DNA of 64,000 nt from Oceanospirillum linum (GCF_001995095.2 NZ_MTSD02000010.1:56017-120016); one strand, 5' to 3'; positions 42,894 through 52,876 are shown, counted from the first letter of the stretch. The notes: a model not told the origin generated them from the letters alone. A program made the numbers and translations.

Positions 42894-44918
42894 ATGATAA
42901 GACCGTTATTTTCACACGCTACGCTTCTTGCTGGCGCCCTTGCTCTAACTGTTACGTCAGCTTTTGCTGAAGAAAAAACAGAAAAAAGCGCAGCCGATGA
43001 TGGTGTTTTATTGCCGGAATTAACCATTACCGCAAACAAGCAAGAACAAACCTTGTCTACCGCGCCAGTGCACGCAAGTGTTTACGGTGGCGAACAGCTG
43101 CAAGACGAAGGCATTTATGGCTTAAGTCAGTTGGAAGGCAAGTTTGCAGGGCTGAGCTTTCAGCCTTTTGGACAGTCTGGTATTAACTCTCCTGTATTAA
43201 GAGGGTTAACGGCTAACTTCAATGCACTTTCTAGCTCAACATTATTGATGGTTGATGGTGTTCCTACATTAACGGCGCAGGGTTATGAAAGCACCCTAGT
43301 TGATGTGGATAGAATTGAAATCTTACGAGGGCCGCAATCCACTGTGTATGGACGTAATGCGGAAGTGGGCGTGATTTCGGTTTTTAGTAAAGACTTAGAC
43401 GGTGAAGACAAAACCCGATTAGGCTTAGGGATTGGTAGCCGTAATAAAAAAGTTGTTCAAGCCTCTACTAGCCAGACTCTCATTGAAGACACCTTATATG
43501 CCAGTTTAGCGGGTGAGTTTGTCGAGCAAGATGGTTTTATTGACAATAGGACAACAGGTAAAAAGGCGGACGATAAAGAGCACCAAAATCTAAGCGCTGG
43601 CGTTCGCTGGTTAATGTCAGAAGATACCGATATCGTAGTACGCTACCGTCGCCAAAGCTATGATGATGGTGCCATGTTATGGAATAGCGCAAGCGCGACT
43701 GAACGCACCACCGTTGCATCTGGTACCGACAGTTATAATACCTCTGTCGGCCAGACCTTTTCGATTAATGCGACTCATAATACCTCGTCAGGCTTGCAGT
43801 TTAATTCGGTGACGGCATACAACGATTTTCAAGATGAGGTTCAACAAGACACTGATTTTAGTGCGGCTGAAATTCTTTATATTGGACGGGATAACCACCT
43901 GCGAACCTTATCCCAAGAGTTCCGTTTAGAAGGCAATCTTGGTGACTCTCAATGGTTGGTTGGGGCCTATCTTGAAAAACAAGATCATGATCTCAGCACT
44001 ACATCAAAAAATTATTTTGGTTTAACCACATTAGACGCCGGGCAGGCTGGTAATTCTTATGCATTATTTACCAACTGGACGGTGCCATTGCGCTCTGATG
44101 TTCGATTAATTGCAGGGCTTCGTGGCTCTCGTGATGAGGTGACGATTACACCAACGAGTTCCGATGAAAAGTCTGAAACCTGGACAGAGTTAACACCTCA
44201 ATTAACGCTTCAATATCTTATTAATCCAGATCACATGGCCTACGCAACTTATGCGGAAGGTATGAGAGCTGGTGGATTCAATATGGTGACTGCATCTGCA
44301 GATTACTCTTCTTATGATCCTGAAAAAAACCAAAGTTTTGAGCTGGGTTTGAAAGGTAAGCTGTTAAGTCAGCAGTTGAATTACAGCCTGTCGGCTTACC
44401 ATATGAACATAGATAATATGCAAGTGATGCAAATGCCGACAGCGGGGGTTATTTATTTGACCAATGCCGCTGAGGCTACGTCAGAAGGTGTTGAAGCATC
44501 CCTTGCTTATAATTTCAACGACAGTTGGAGTATGGAAACTGGTCTGGCTTGGAACAAAACACGTTTTGATAAATTTGTCGATGGCAGCAGTAATTACACA
44601 GGAAATACCAACTTATTCGCGCCAGAGATAAATGGACATGCAACGTTTCGTTATGACGGTAGTAATAGTTTATCGGCTGCGGCGAGTCTTGTTGCCACTG
44701 GATCAGTGTATTTGAATGCGGCCAATACGTATGAGCAAGAAGGTTATAAAATTATAAATCTATCAAGTAGTTATGCGATGACAGATAACATAAGGACTTC
44801 TGCCTATGTGAATAATATTGAAGACCGCGAATACGATGCTGTTGGCTACCAAAATGGTTATGTCACTGTGTACAGCCCACCAAGAGAATTTGGTTTCAAG
44901 TTCACGATGGATCTTTAA
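42894..44918 (+). CDS. TonB-dependent receptor
   Basis: A 674-residue outer-membrane receptor. The signal peptide begins MIRPLFSHATLLAGALALTV; the plug has LPELTITANKQEQTLSTAPV, PVLRGLTANFNALS and RIEILRGPQSTVYGRNAE. It ends in FGFKFTMDL. ATG 42894 with GAGGAAAA upstream is preferred to the upstream in-frame ATG at 42834, which would disrupt the signal sequence. Codon use is AT-richer than its neighbour receptor at 32519. First gene of an operon with the methyltransferase and MFS. Confidence 0.9.
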   Translation: MIRPLFSHATLLAGALALTVTSAFAEEKTEKSAADDGVLLPELTITANKQEQTLSTAPVHASVYGGEQLQDEGIYGLSQLEGKFAGLSFQPFGQSGINSPVLRGLTANFNALSSSTLLMVDGVPTLTAQGYESTLVDVDRIEILRGPQSTVYGRNAEVGVISVFSKDLDGEDKTRLGLGIGSRNKKVVQASTSQTLIEDTLYASLAGEFVEQDGFIDNRTTGKKADDKEHQNLSAGVRWLMSEDTDIVVRYRRQSYDDGAMLWNSASATERTTVASGTDSYNTSVGQTFSINATHNTSSGLQFNSVTAYNDFQDEVQQDTDFSAAEILYIGRDNHLRTLSQEFRLEGNLGDSQWLVGAYLEKQDHDLSTTSKNYFGLTTLDAGQAGNSYALFTNWTVPLRSDVRLIAGLRGSRDEVTITPTSSDEKSETWTELTPQLTLQYLINPDHMAYATYAEGMRAGGFNMVTASADYSSYDPEKNQSFELGLKGKLLSQQLNYSLSAYHMNIDNMQVMQMPTAGVIYLTNAAEATSEGVEASLAYNFNDSWSMETGLAWNKTRFDKFVDGSSNYTGNTNLFAPEINGHATFRYDGSNSLSAAASLVATGSVYLNAANTYEQEGYKIINLSSSYAMTDNIRTSAYVNNIEDREYDAVGYQNGYVTVYSPPREFGFKFTMDL

Positions 44919-44930
44919 GGGAGAATAACC

Positions 44931-46025
44931 ATGGCATTATTAGATCATCATGAACTACAACCATTTTGGGATTTGGCAGGCGGACAAGTAAAAATCAAGG
45001 CACTAGAAATAGCGCTTTCTAAATCTTTGTTTGACTTATTGTTGTCGCGATCTAACGCGGAAGGCGTTGCACATCATGAATCTTTTGATTCGCCTTTGAA
45101 TGTAAAAAATACAGAAGTTTGGTTGGATTTATTATGGAGTATGGGCTGCCTAGAGAAATTTTTAGAAGAAACATCGGGTGAAGTGTTGTACTCAACAAGC
45201 GAGATGGCGAAAAACTATTTTGTACCAAGCTCATCATTAGATTGTTCTCAGGCGGTTGCCTTTCGTCTGAACACCCTACAAACATTCACCTCAGGATTTG
45301 AAAAGTTATTGCATGCTCCAGAGCGAGTGCCCAAAAAAGAAAATAATGCAGAATCGGCGCTTAATATGGCGGTGGCTTGGGCTGATGCCGCCAAAGCTCA
45401 GATTTTCCAAGAGCAACGAGCCGTTACAGTTCCAATGCTTAATAAAATTATGGATTACCTGATGGCCTCTGGTGACGGGGTATTCCTGGCGGAGCAAAGG
45501 GTTAAACAGATGCACTTTTTAGATTTAGGCGGTGGCCCTGGCTTATCGGCGCTAGCCTTGGCGAAGCGCTTTCCTGAAGCAACGGGTGTGGTGTTCGACT
45601 TTCCAGAAACCGCCAAAGTGGCAAATGACAATATTCTTGCTGCAGGGCTTCAAGATCGTGTATCGATTCAATCTGGCGATTTGAATACTGCGCAACCAGA
45701 AGGCGCCTTTGATTTGATTTGGTGTTCCTCCGTATTGCATTTTCTAGACAGCGCAGATGAGGCGATAGCACGCATTTCAACGCTCTTAAAACCGAATGGT
45801 ATTTTATTAATTCTTCATGCGGAACAGACGCCTGAAAAAGACCATTGTGAACGGGTATTACCCTTTTATTTATTTATGGTAATGAAAGGAAGTTACCTAC
45901 CTAAACAAGGAGAAATTTCCAAAATACTTAATCAAAACAGCATAAGTGTTATAGCCTCAAAGGAGGTCGCCTGTTCTCCCATGGCCCCAGTGTGGCTGCA
46001 TATAGGGAGGAAAAACCATGCATAA
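44931..46025 (+). CDS. SAM-dependent methyltransferase in a siderophore operon
   Basis: A 364-residue methyltransferase of the plant-type O-methyltransferase-like family. The N-terminal helical dimerisation region (about 1-180) is followed by the SAM fold: HFLDLGGGPGLSALALAKRF at about 195, GVVFDFPETAKVANDN, and IWCSSVLHFLDSADEAIARI. It is embedded between a TonB receptor and an RhtX-like MFS with a good ribosome site (AAGGGAG). Methylation of an imported catechol or phenolate ligand would lower iron affinity, which could aid release; this is inference. Confidence 0.85.
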   Translation: MALLDHHELQPFWDLAGGQVKIKALEIALSKSLFDLLLSRSNAEGVAHHESFDSPLNVKNTEVWLDLLWSMGCLEKFLEETSGEVLYSTSEMAKNYFVPSSSLDCSQAVAFRLNTLQTFTSGFEKLLHAPERVPKKENNAESALNMAVAWADAAKAQIFQEQRAVTVPMLNKIMDYLMASGDGVFLAEQRVKQMHFLDLGGGPGLSALALAKRFPEATGVVFDFPETAKVANDNILAAGLQDRVSIQSGDLNTAQPEGAFDLIWCSSVLHFLDSADEAIARISTLLKPNGILLILHAEQTPEKDHCERVLPFYLFMVMKGSYLPKQGEISKILNQNSISVIASKEVACSPMAPVWLHIGRKNHA

Positions 46026-47259
46026 ATCCTCCTATTTTTACCTGCACTTTGTGATTGGCTTGTGTAACTTTGCCCTAGCCGCTACATCAATTTATCTGTT
46101 TCTTGGTTTACCGCTTGTTATGCGAGAACAAGGTTGGAGCGGAACAGAAATAGGCTTATTCCAAATGTCGGGCTTGCCTGTTATTTTCAAGTTTCTCTTT
46201 GCTTCGCCCATAGACAGATTTCGTTTTAAACACGCTAATTACATGAAGTGGAGCTTAGCACTCGGTGGTGCTTTTGTGTTTTGCCTGTTGGCTCTGGCTT
46301 CATTAGACCTAGCAACCACTACATTTAAAACCTTATTCATTCTGGCCTTATGCACCTCATTCGTGGTTTCTTGGCTGGATATTCCGGTGAATGCCTTAGC
46401 CATTGAGCGCTTGCCTGAAGAAGAACGCTCGAAAACCGGCGTGATTCGTTCTTCTGTCACTTCACTTGCATCAGTGATTGGTGGCGGTTTGATGCTACTG
46501 GTCTACGCAAAATTAGGTTGGTCTTGGCCCTTCTATTTGTTTGCTTTAGCCGTGGTTCTTGCGGGCATATTTTTAGTGCTGGCAGGGCGGGCTTTTCCTC
46601 CTATTCAGGATTCAGCCGCAGAGACCACTTTGGTAAAAAATGTATCCTTCTTTGCCATGTGGAAAGGCTACTTTCAGCGGCCAAACATGAAAATATGGAA
46701 TCTTATCTTGATGCTGTATTTTCCGTTTATCGGTGCGGCTTGGTTGTATCTAAAACCCTCTATTTTAGACATGGGTATCTCCTTAGATAATGTGGCTTGG
46801 ATTGCCAGTGCTGCAGGTATCGTAGCAGCCTTAGCAGGTCTTATTTATAGCTTTTTTATACAAAAGATTTCTCCTTATCGTGCGTTATTTGCCTTTTCGA
46901 TTGTGAATGTTATCACCTTGTTTGGAATGTACATGGCGGCTTCTATGCTGTGGTTAGATTGGCGTTTAATCCTCGCTGTGATGGGACTTGCTATTGCGTT
47001 AGGGCTGTCTGCGGGGGTGATCTTTGGTTTAATTATGATTCACAGCCGTCAGGACTTGTCGGCCAGTGATTACGGTCTGCAATCCAGTTTATTTGCCTTA
47101 ACAAGAATGCTTGTTCCTATATCCGCTGGCATCATGCTGGACACACTAGGTTATTCAGGGATGTATCTAGGGTTGGTTTTAGGGGCTTTGATAGTGTGTG
47201 CCTTGTCATTGTATTGGATGATAGAAAAAGAGAGGGAGAATGAAAGTGGGAAACATTAG
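46018..47259 (+). CDS. RhtX-like MFS transporter
   Basis: A 413-residue, 12-helix MFS permease related to RhtX/FptX, sharing VMREQGWSGTEIGLFQM and IFKFLFASPIDRFRFKHANY with the RhtX-type gene at 34692. It probably imports the ligand that the upstream receptor takes through the outer membrane. It overlaps the methyltransferase by 8 bases with GGGAGG just before. Confidence 0.87.
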   Translation: MHKSSYFYLHFVIGLCNFALAATSIYLFLGLPLVMREQGWSGTEIGLFQMSGLPVIFKFLFASPIDRFRFKHANYMKWSLALGGAFVFCLLALASLDLATTTFKTLFILALCTSFVVSWLDIPVNALAIERLPEEERSKTGVIRSSVTSLASVIGGGLMLLVYAKLGWSWPFYLFALAVVLAGIFLVLAGRAFPPIQDSAAETTLVKNVSFFAMWKGYFQRPNMKIWNLILMLYFPFIGAAWLYLKPSILDMGISLDNVAWIASAAGIVAALAGLIYSFFIQKISPYRALFAFSIVNVITLFGMYMAASMLWLDWRLILAVMGLAIALGLSAGVIFGLIMIHSRQDLSASDYGLQSSLFALTRMLVPISAGIMLDTLGYSGMYLGLVLGALIVCALSLYWMIEKERENESGKH

Positions 47260-47506
47260 TATTGTTGAAAAACAAGAAGGTGAGAATAATATTGCTTTAA
47301 AAGCACCTAAAAAATGGAAATTAATGTTGTTGGTTTGGGTGACGATTTATCCACTGCTTAACATATTTTTTCCACTGCTAATGCCTTATATCGTTCAATT
47401 GCCACAGCCCATTAGGCTCTTAATTATGACTATTATCATCGTGCCTATCATGAGTTTTATATTGGGTCAGCTGCATAAAAGGCTGCACCTGTGGCTGAGG
47501 GAATAA
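47240..47506 (+). CDS. small two-helix membrane protein
   Basis: An 88-residue protein with two helices, KWKLMLLVWVTIYPLLNIFF and IRLLIMTIIIVPIMSFILGQ. The arrangement is like the C-terminal membrane tail of fused antibiotic-biosynthesis-monooxygenase-type proteins, but the catalytic domain is missing. It overlaps the MFS gene by 20 bases and is clearly in the same operon. It might be an accessory subunit. Confidence 0.65.
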   Translation: MKVGNISIVEKQEGENNIALKAPKKWKLMLLVWVTIYPLLNIFFPLLMPYIVQLPQPIRLLIMTIIIVPIMSFILGQLHKRLHLWLRE

Positions 47507-47525
47507 ACTTATTTGAAGTAAAAAA

Positions 47526-47566
47526 GTAGGCACCAGGTAACAAAGGGGAAAGTGGTGCTTTTTCCT
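47526..47566 (+). terminator. possible terminator after the receptor-methyltransferase operon
   Basis: GGCACCA and TGGTGC flank a 17-base loop, followed by TTTTTCC. The stem is only six pairs, so support is moderate. Confidence 0.45.
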
Positions 47567-47610
47567 TCCTGTGTCAGTTTAATTCCCGCTATGGGCATTT
47601 TGCCAGCCGT

Positions 47611-47645
47611 AAATGATAAATAATCTCGTTTGTGTTTTATCATTT
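47611..47645. promoter_or_regulatory. Fur-like operator before the ABC heterodimer
   Basis: AAATGATAAATAATCTCG carries tandem GATAAT-like words, and AAATGATAAA / TTTTATCATTT also form an inverted pair 14 bases apart. It ends about 17 bases before the start codon. Iron repression is likely. Confidence 0.6.
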
Positions 47646-47661
47646 GCAAACAGAGGTGTTT

Positions 47662-49436
47662 ATGTCGGGTTCTGTATCTGAATCTGCTGATTTGCCGGGT
47701 GTCTGGTCCATTATGCGCCCTGTGCAGGGGCGGATTCGTTTTGCGATGGGGCTGGCGGGTGTCGCGGCGGTTTGTGCGCTGGGGCGTTGACGGCGCTGGC
47801 CTGGGCGGTTCATCGGTTGCTGGCGGTGCCAGACCAGTGGCCCTGGCTGCCTATGTTGCTGGCGGTGGTTTTGACGGTGCTGGCTTATGTACTGAGGCTG
47901 ACGTCTTTTAATCAATCCCACTATGCGGCCTTTCGGCTGGAGACAAAGCTGCGCACTCAGCTGTCTGAGCATCTGGCGCGGTTGCCGCTGGGTTATGTGC
48001 AGCAGAGCGGTGCCGGGGCGCTGGCTAAAGTGCTGATGGAGGATGTCAAAGCCCTGCACGTGTTTGTTGCCGATAGTACACCTCTCTATGCCCGGGCTTA
48101 TGTCTCGCCGGTGCTGACCTTTATTCTGCTGTGGTGGCTGGATTGGCATCTGGCTCTGGTCGCTACCGCGATACTGGTGCTGGGTGTGGCGGTTGTCTCG
48201 CTGGCGATGCGTAACAGCGGTGAGATGATGCATCAGTACAACCGGGCGGGCGAAAATGTAAGCCGTGCGGTGGTGGAGTATGTGCAGGCGATGCCTGTAG
48301 TGCGTACTTTTGATACGGGAACGGCGACCTTTGGCCGTTATCAGCAGGCGCTGGAAGCCTACAGAGATATTGTCACCCGCTGGTATCGCATGGCGGGAGT
48401 GTCATCCCGCTTGTCCCAGTTGATTCTTAGTCCTTTACCCACCCTCGCCGCGCTGATTTGGCTGGGGGGTTGGTTGCTCAGTCAGGATCATTTAGATACC
48501 GGTGTCTGGCTGGCGGTTTTGCTGGTGGGGACGGGCATGGCGGAATCACTTTTGCCCCTGATGTCGCTGAAACATCTGGTGGCTAAAACCCAGATGAGTG
48601 TTCATCGCATCCATGAAGTGCTGGCCGAGCCGGAGCTGCCGGTGCCTGAGAAAACAGCGGCCAAAACACCCGAAAATGCCAGTCTTTGCTTTGAACAGGT
48701 GGATTTTTGTTATACCCCCGATGGGGCTTTGGTGTTGCAGGATGTGAGCTTTGAGGTGCCCGCTGGCACCGTAACGGCGCTGGTGGGGCCTTCCGGTGCC
48801 GGTAAAACCACGGTGGCGCGGTTGATTCCGCGCTTCTGGGATGTGACCGGTGGCAGTATTCGTATTGGCGGTGTGGATGTGCGTGAGATGCTGCCGGAGA
48901 CACTGATGCAGCAGGTGGCTTTTGTCTTCCAGGATACCTTTCTGTTTGCGGACACCCTGGCCAACAATATCCGTCTGGGCCTGCCGGAAGCCACTCTGGA
49001 CGAGGTGATGGACGCAGCCAAAGCGGCTCAGGCTCATGACTTTATTATGGCGTTACCCCAGGGTTACGACACTCAGGCCGGTGAGCGGGGTGTTTTTCTG
49101 TCCGGTGGTCAGCGTCAGCGCATCACCATCGCTCGGGCGATTCTGCAAAACCGGCCCATTCTGGTGCTGGATGAAGCGACCGCCTTTGCGGACCCGGAAA
49201 ACGAGGCGGCATTGGTTGCGGCACTGGCGAATCTGATGCAGGGAAAGACCGTTTTGATGGTGGCGCATCGGTTATCAACCATTCGGGATGCTGACCAGAT
49301 TCTGGTGTTTGATCAGGGGCGGTTGGTGGAACGAGGGCAGCATAACGGTCTGGTGGCACAGGCGGGAGTCTATGCCCGGTTGTGGCACAACTATGAGCAG
49401 GCACAGGATTGGGCACTGACAGGAGAAAAAGTATGA
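47662..49436 (+). pseudogene. ABC half-transporter (YbtQ/IrtA-like), frameshifted near its start
   Basis: A ~591-residue ABC half-transporter. The start ATG 47662 (RBS GAGG) opens the first membrane helix, but the frame ends at TGA 47788 after a run of four G (47781-47784). With five G the sequence reads VCALGALTALAWAVHRLLAV and continues unbroken to 49436. The nucleotide domain has GPSGAGKTT, LSGGQRQRI and LDEATAFADPENE, the last typical of siderophore ABC proteins such as YbtPQ and IrtAB. The next half-transporter starts in its stop codon (ATGA). Mutation or homopolymer error. Confidence 0.88.
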
Positions 49437-51223
49437 GCACTGACACACCTTCCATCACGCCCTTAAAAGAAACCTGGCAGCAGTTAATGCGCGGTGCCCG
49501 TGGTCGGTCAGCACGCCTTCGGGCCAGTCTGATCGCTCTGGCGGTTGCTGCGGCTGTACAGGGGTTGGCGTTGGCCTGCATGATGCCGCTGTTCCAGAGC
49601 CTGATTCCCACTGCGGACTGGCAGGGGGCTTTGCCTTGGCTGCTGACGATGTCTGTGTTGATGTTGATTAGCTTAGGGATACGCTGGTGGGCTCAGGGAT
49701 TTGATTATCAGGGGTATACGGTGGCCAATACCCATGAACTGCGAACGCTGATGGGGGAACAGCTGCGCCGTATTCCTCTGGAGTTGTTGCAGGATAAACG
49801 TGCCGGTGAGGTGAATGCCACCTTGTTAGGCAATGTGGATGAAAACCTGAATTACCTGCTGACGGTGGCGGCCATGATGGCCCATGCCCTGATCACACCC
49901 GTTGTTGTTGCTTTAGTGGCGCTGTACTTCGACTGGCGTATGGGGTTGATTCTGTTACTGGTGTTTCCTCTGCTGATTCCGCTTTACCGCTGGCGTCGGC
50001 CTGCCTTTGGGCGTGGTATGCAGATGTTGGCAGATGCTAATCAGCGTACCAGCAGTGATATTCTGGAATACACCCAGGGTTTGCCGGTACTGCGTGCTGC
50101 CTGTTGCACCGGTGAAAAGGCAGCGTACCTGAGCGGTGGTTTTCTGGAGCTGGAAAAAATCCAGACCATAGGTCAGCAGAAAGGAGCCAAGCCTAATCTG
50201 ATCTTAGCAACGGTGATGGAGCTGGCGGTGCTGCTGGTGGTGTTTGCCGGTATTCTGTTTGTAGTGCAGGGATCTCTGGATATTGCCCTGCTCGCTGCCT
50301 TATTGGTGATCGTGGTGCGCTTCAGTGAGCCACTGGCAACCTTTGTGCTCTACGCCAAGGTGATCGATATTATGGAAGCGGCATTGGGTAAGATTGATGC
50401 CTTGCTGAGTATCAAACCTCTGCCACAACAGACACCGGCTCAGTTACCGGATAGCTTTGAGATCTGTTTTGAAGGGGTGGATTTCAGTTATGCCAATACA
50501 GAGTCTGCCACCCTGCAGGGTTTTAATGCCCATCTGCCAGCGTGCAGTCTTACGGCATTAGTGGGGCCTTCGGGCAGCGGTAAAACCACGATAACCCGGT
50601 TGCTGATGCGCCATGCAGACCCGCAAAAAGGCCGTATAACCATCGGGGGTGTGGAACTGCATGCCATTGAGCCGGAAAAGCTCAATGGACTGATTTCCGT
50701 GGTGTTTCAGGATGTTTATCTGTTCGATGACAGCATTCTGGCTAATATCCGTATGGCCCGGCCTGATGCCTCTGATGAGGAGGTTGAAACCGCCGCCCGC
50801 GCCGCTCACTGCCATGAGTTTATCTCCCGTTTACCTGAAGGTTATCAGACCCGTGTGGGTGATATTGGTGGACGACTCTCCGGTGGTGAACGCCAGCGGA
50901 TCAGTATTGCCCGCGCCATACTTAAGGATGCGCCCATTGTGATTCTGGATGAACCCACCGCAGCACTGGATACGGAAAGTGAAGTAGCTGTGCAGGCGGC
51001 CATTGATGCTCTGGTGCGTAAGCGTACGGTGATTGTTATCGCCCATAGGCTGTCTACCATTGCGGGTGCCGATCAGATTCTGGTGATCGATCAGGGACAG
51101 TTGGCCGAATGTGGTCAGCATCATAAGCTACTTGCTAACCAGGGGCGTTACGCCAGAATGTGGCAGGCACAGCAAAGTATCAAAGCGTGGCATTTCACCT
51201 CGTCAGAGGGAGTTGTTTCATGA
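49433..51223 (+). CDS. ABC half-transporter (YbtP/IrtB-like)
   Basis: A 596-residue half-transporter with six helices and a nucleotide domain: GPSGSGKTT, LSGGERQRISIARAIL, IVILDEPTAALDTESE. ATG 49433 overlaps the preceding stop. With the upstream half it forms a heterodimer. YbtPQ and IrtAB import iron-siderophore across the inner membrane despite their exporter-type fold, so import is the likely role here, though export cannot be excluded. Confidence 0.9.
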   Translation: MSTDTPSITPLKETWQQLMRGARGRSARLRASLIALAVAAAVQGLALACMMPLFQSLIPTADWQGALPWLLTMSVLMLISLGIRWWAQGFDYQGYTVANTHELRTLMGEQLRRIPLELLQDKRAGEVNATLLGNVDENLNYLLTVAAMMAHALITPVVVALVALYFDWRMGLILLLVFPLLIPLYRWRRPAFGRGMQMLADANQRTSSDILEYTQGLPVLRAACCTGEKAAYLSGGFLELEKIQTIGQQKGAKPNLILATVMELAVLLVVFAGILFVVQGSLDIALLAALLVIVVRFSEPLATFVLYAKVIDIMEAALGKIDALLSIKPLPQQTPAQLPDSFEICFEGVDFSYANTESATLQGFNAHLPACSLTALVGPSGSGKTTITRLLMRHADPQKGRITIGGVELHAIEPEKLNGLISVVFQDVYLFDDSILANIRMARPDASDEEVETAARAAHCHEFISRLPEGYQTRVGDIGGRLSGGERQRISIARAILKDAPIVILDEPTAALDTESEVAVQAAIDALVRKRTVIVIAHRLSTIAGADQILVIDQGQLAECGQHHKLLANQGRYARMWQAQQSIKAWHFTSSEGVVS

Positions 51224-52422
51224 AGTCGTCTTCTGCCAGCATTCATCTGTTCAATATGCTTTGCATGACCGCAATGATGGTTTTTGTGCCCGTGATCGGC
51301 CCGCTGATTCGGGAATTAGGCTTAGCGGAATGGCATGGTGGCTTGATTGTCACCATTTCCGGTGTTTTTTGGATGCTGTTGGCTCGTTTTTGGGGGAGGC
51401 GGAGTGATCGCTTTGGCCGAAAACCCATTTTGCTATTAGCAGGCATCGGCTTCTCCCTCAGCTACCTGCTGCTGGCCGGGTTGTTGGATTATGCCTTAAA
51501 AACGCCCTTATCCTTGTTTGCCTTGCTGCTGATGATGATTCTGTTCAGAGGCTTGATGGGGGTGTTTTTTGCCGGTGTGCCGCCCGTTTGTGCGGCACAA
51601 ATTGCCGACACTCATCCGCCGGATGAACGTGCGCCTGCAATGGCTAAATTGGGTGCTTCTGGCGCATTAGGCATGGTTTTTGGGCCTTTGTTGGCCGGTG
51701 TGTTGGCGCAATACACGGATCTGGTGATGCCTTTGTATCTGGCTGCTGTGCTGCCACTGCTGGCGGTTGGTCTGCTGGCATGGATGTTACCCGGTACAAC
51801 CCCTGTGGAGAACCAGCAGTCCCCAAGGGTCAAACTCATGGATCACCGAATTCGTTTACCCCTGCTGGCAATGTTTCTGGCGATGGGCAGCGTGATTATT
51901 TCCCAGATGACGGTTGGTTTTTATGCGCTGGATCGCCTGCATCTGGATGCTTTGCAGGCCGCCAGAATGGCCGGTTTAGCAATGACCGGAGTTGGGGTCA
52001 CCCTGATACTGGTTCAGGTGGTGTTATCGAAGGCTAAACAGGTTAATAGCCTGAAGGTGCTCTTGTGGGGGGCGTTATTGGCCTGTGGCGGCTTTTTATT
52101 GGTGACGCTATGGATCAGTCAGGCGGGATTGTTGGTCAGCTATTGCATTATGGCGGCGGGTCTTGGTCTGGTGTTTCCCTCCGTACAGGCATTAACGGCC
52201 AACAGCGTTGAATCCCATGAGCAGGGAACCGCAGCTGGAACACTGGCCGCAGTGCAAGGGTTAGCGATGGTTATCATGCCCCTGATTTGCACCCTGTTTT
52301 ATGAGATAAACCCCATCTTGCCTTATCTGATCGCCGCTGCTTTGTTATTACTGCTGAGTATAGGCTTCGCCGTGTACCGGCCCTTGGTCAAACAACCTGA
52401 TGAGGTGCCGGTTAATAGCTAG
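51220..52422 (+). CDS. MFS transporter, drug/siderophore efflux type
   Basis: A 400-residue, 12-helix DHA1-type MFS with GRRSDRFGRKPILLLAGIGF between helices 2 and 3 and FPSVQALTANSVESHEQGTA in the second half. ATG 51220 overlaps the preceding stop (ATGA) and has AGAGGGAG upstream, so it is the last gene of the ABC operon. Export of siderophore, or of spent ligand after iron removal, would fit the context. Confidence 0.86.
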   Translation: MKSSSASIHLFNMLCMTAMMVFVPVIGPLIRELGLAEWHGGLIVTISGVFWMLLARFWGRRSDRFGRKPILLLAGIGFSLSYLLLAGLLDYALKTPLSLFALLLMMILFRGLMGVFFAGVPPVCAAQIADTHPPDERAPAMAKLGASGALGMVFGPLLAGVLAQYTDLVMPLYLAAVLPLLAVGLLAWMLPGTTPVENQQSPRVKLMDHRIRLPLLAMFLAMGSVIISQMTVGFYALDRLHLDALQAARMAGLAMTGVGVTLILVQVVLSKAKQVNSLKVLLWGALLACGGFLLVTLWISQAGLLVSYCIMAAGLGLVFPSVQALTANSVESHEQGTAAGTLAAVQGLAMVIMPLICTLFYEINPILPYLIAAALLLLLSIGFAVYRPLVKQPDEVPVNS

Positions 52423-52454
52423 TGTTGCCGGAGTACGCGCAGGTTATAAAAAAG

Positions 52455-52487
52455 AACCCCGGTTAGTGATAACCGGGGTTTTTTATT
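52455..52487 (+). terminator. terminator after the ABC-MFS operon
   Basis: AACCCCGGTTA / TAACCGGGGTT with the loop GTGA and a TTTTTT tail. Confidence 0.9.
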
Positions 52488-52876
52488 ACCGTAAAACCCG
52501 TTACTAAGGAGACAAGAAAAACAGAGATCGAGTCTATATGCTTGCTGAGCTTTACCAGCATGTTAATCACGGAGAAATATCGTCTTGCCTAGGGCAAGCG
52601 CGCCTGAAAATCTGGCACAACCGGGGAATCAGATGTAAAACGGAGTCGAAAGACTCAAGAATAGGAACAAAAAGGCACTCTTTGGCTCAAAAGCAGGCTG
52701 GTAACGACTTAAGCTAGTGAGCTGATGAGTTACACAGAGGTTCTGTTGATGGATTGTGTATTTTACGAAGTACCGCAACTTTTTTAATCACAAAAAATTG
52801 TACATTGTTACAGCTGTTAGCAATCCATGGCATTGCTGAAGCTGTATTGTAACTGAAAGTCTGATTAAGGGATCAC
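52488..52876. other. intergenic region before the thioredoxin-like gene
   Basis: No gene that I can support. A 59-codon frame from ATG 52538 lacks a clear ribosome site or recognisable motifs. A possible -10 box TACATT lies near 52800. Confidence 0.4.

Noticed and set aside
47630..47911. 93-codon frame over the start of the ABC half-transporter
   Set aside because: It is a shadow frame of the frameshifted gene; the membrane helix is in the other frames.
52538..52717. 59-codon open frame in the intergenic region after the ABC-MFS operon
   Set aside because: No clear ribosome site, no recognisable motif; could be a real small protein but I cannot support it.
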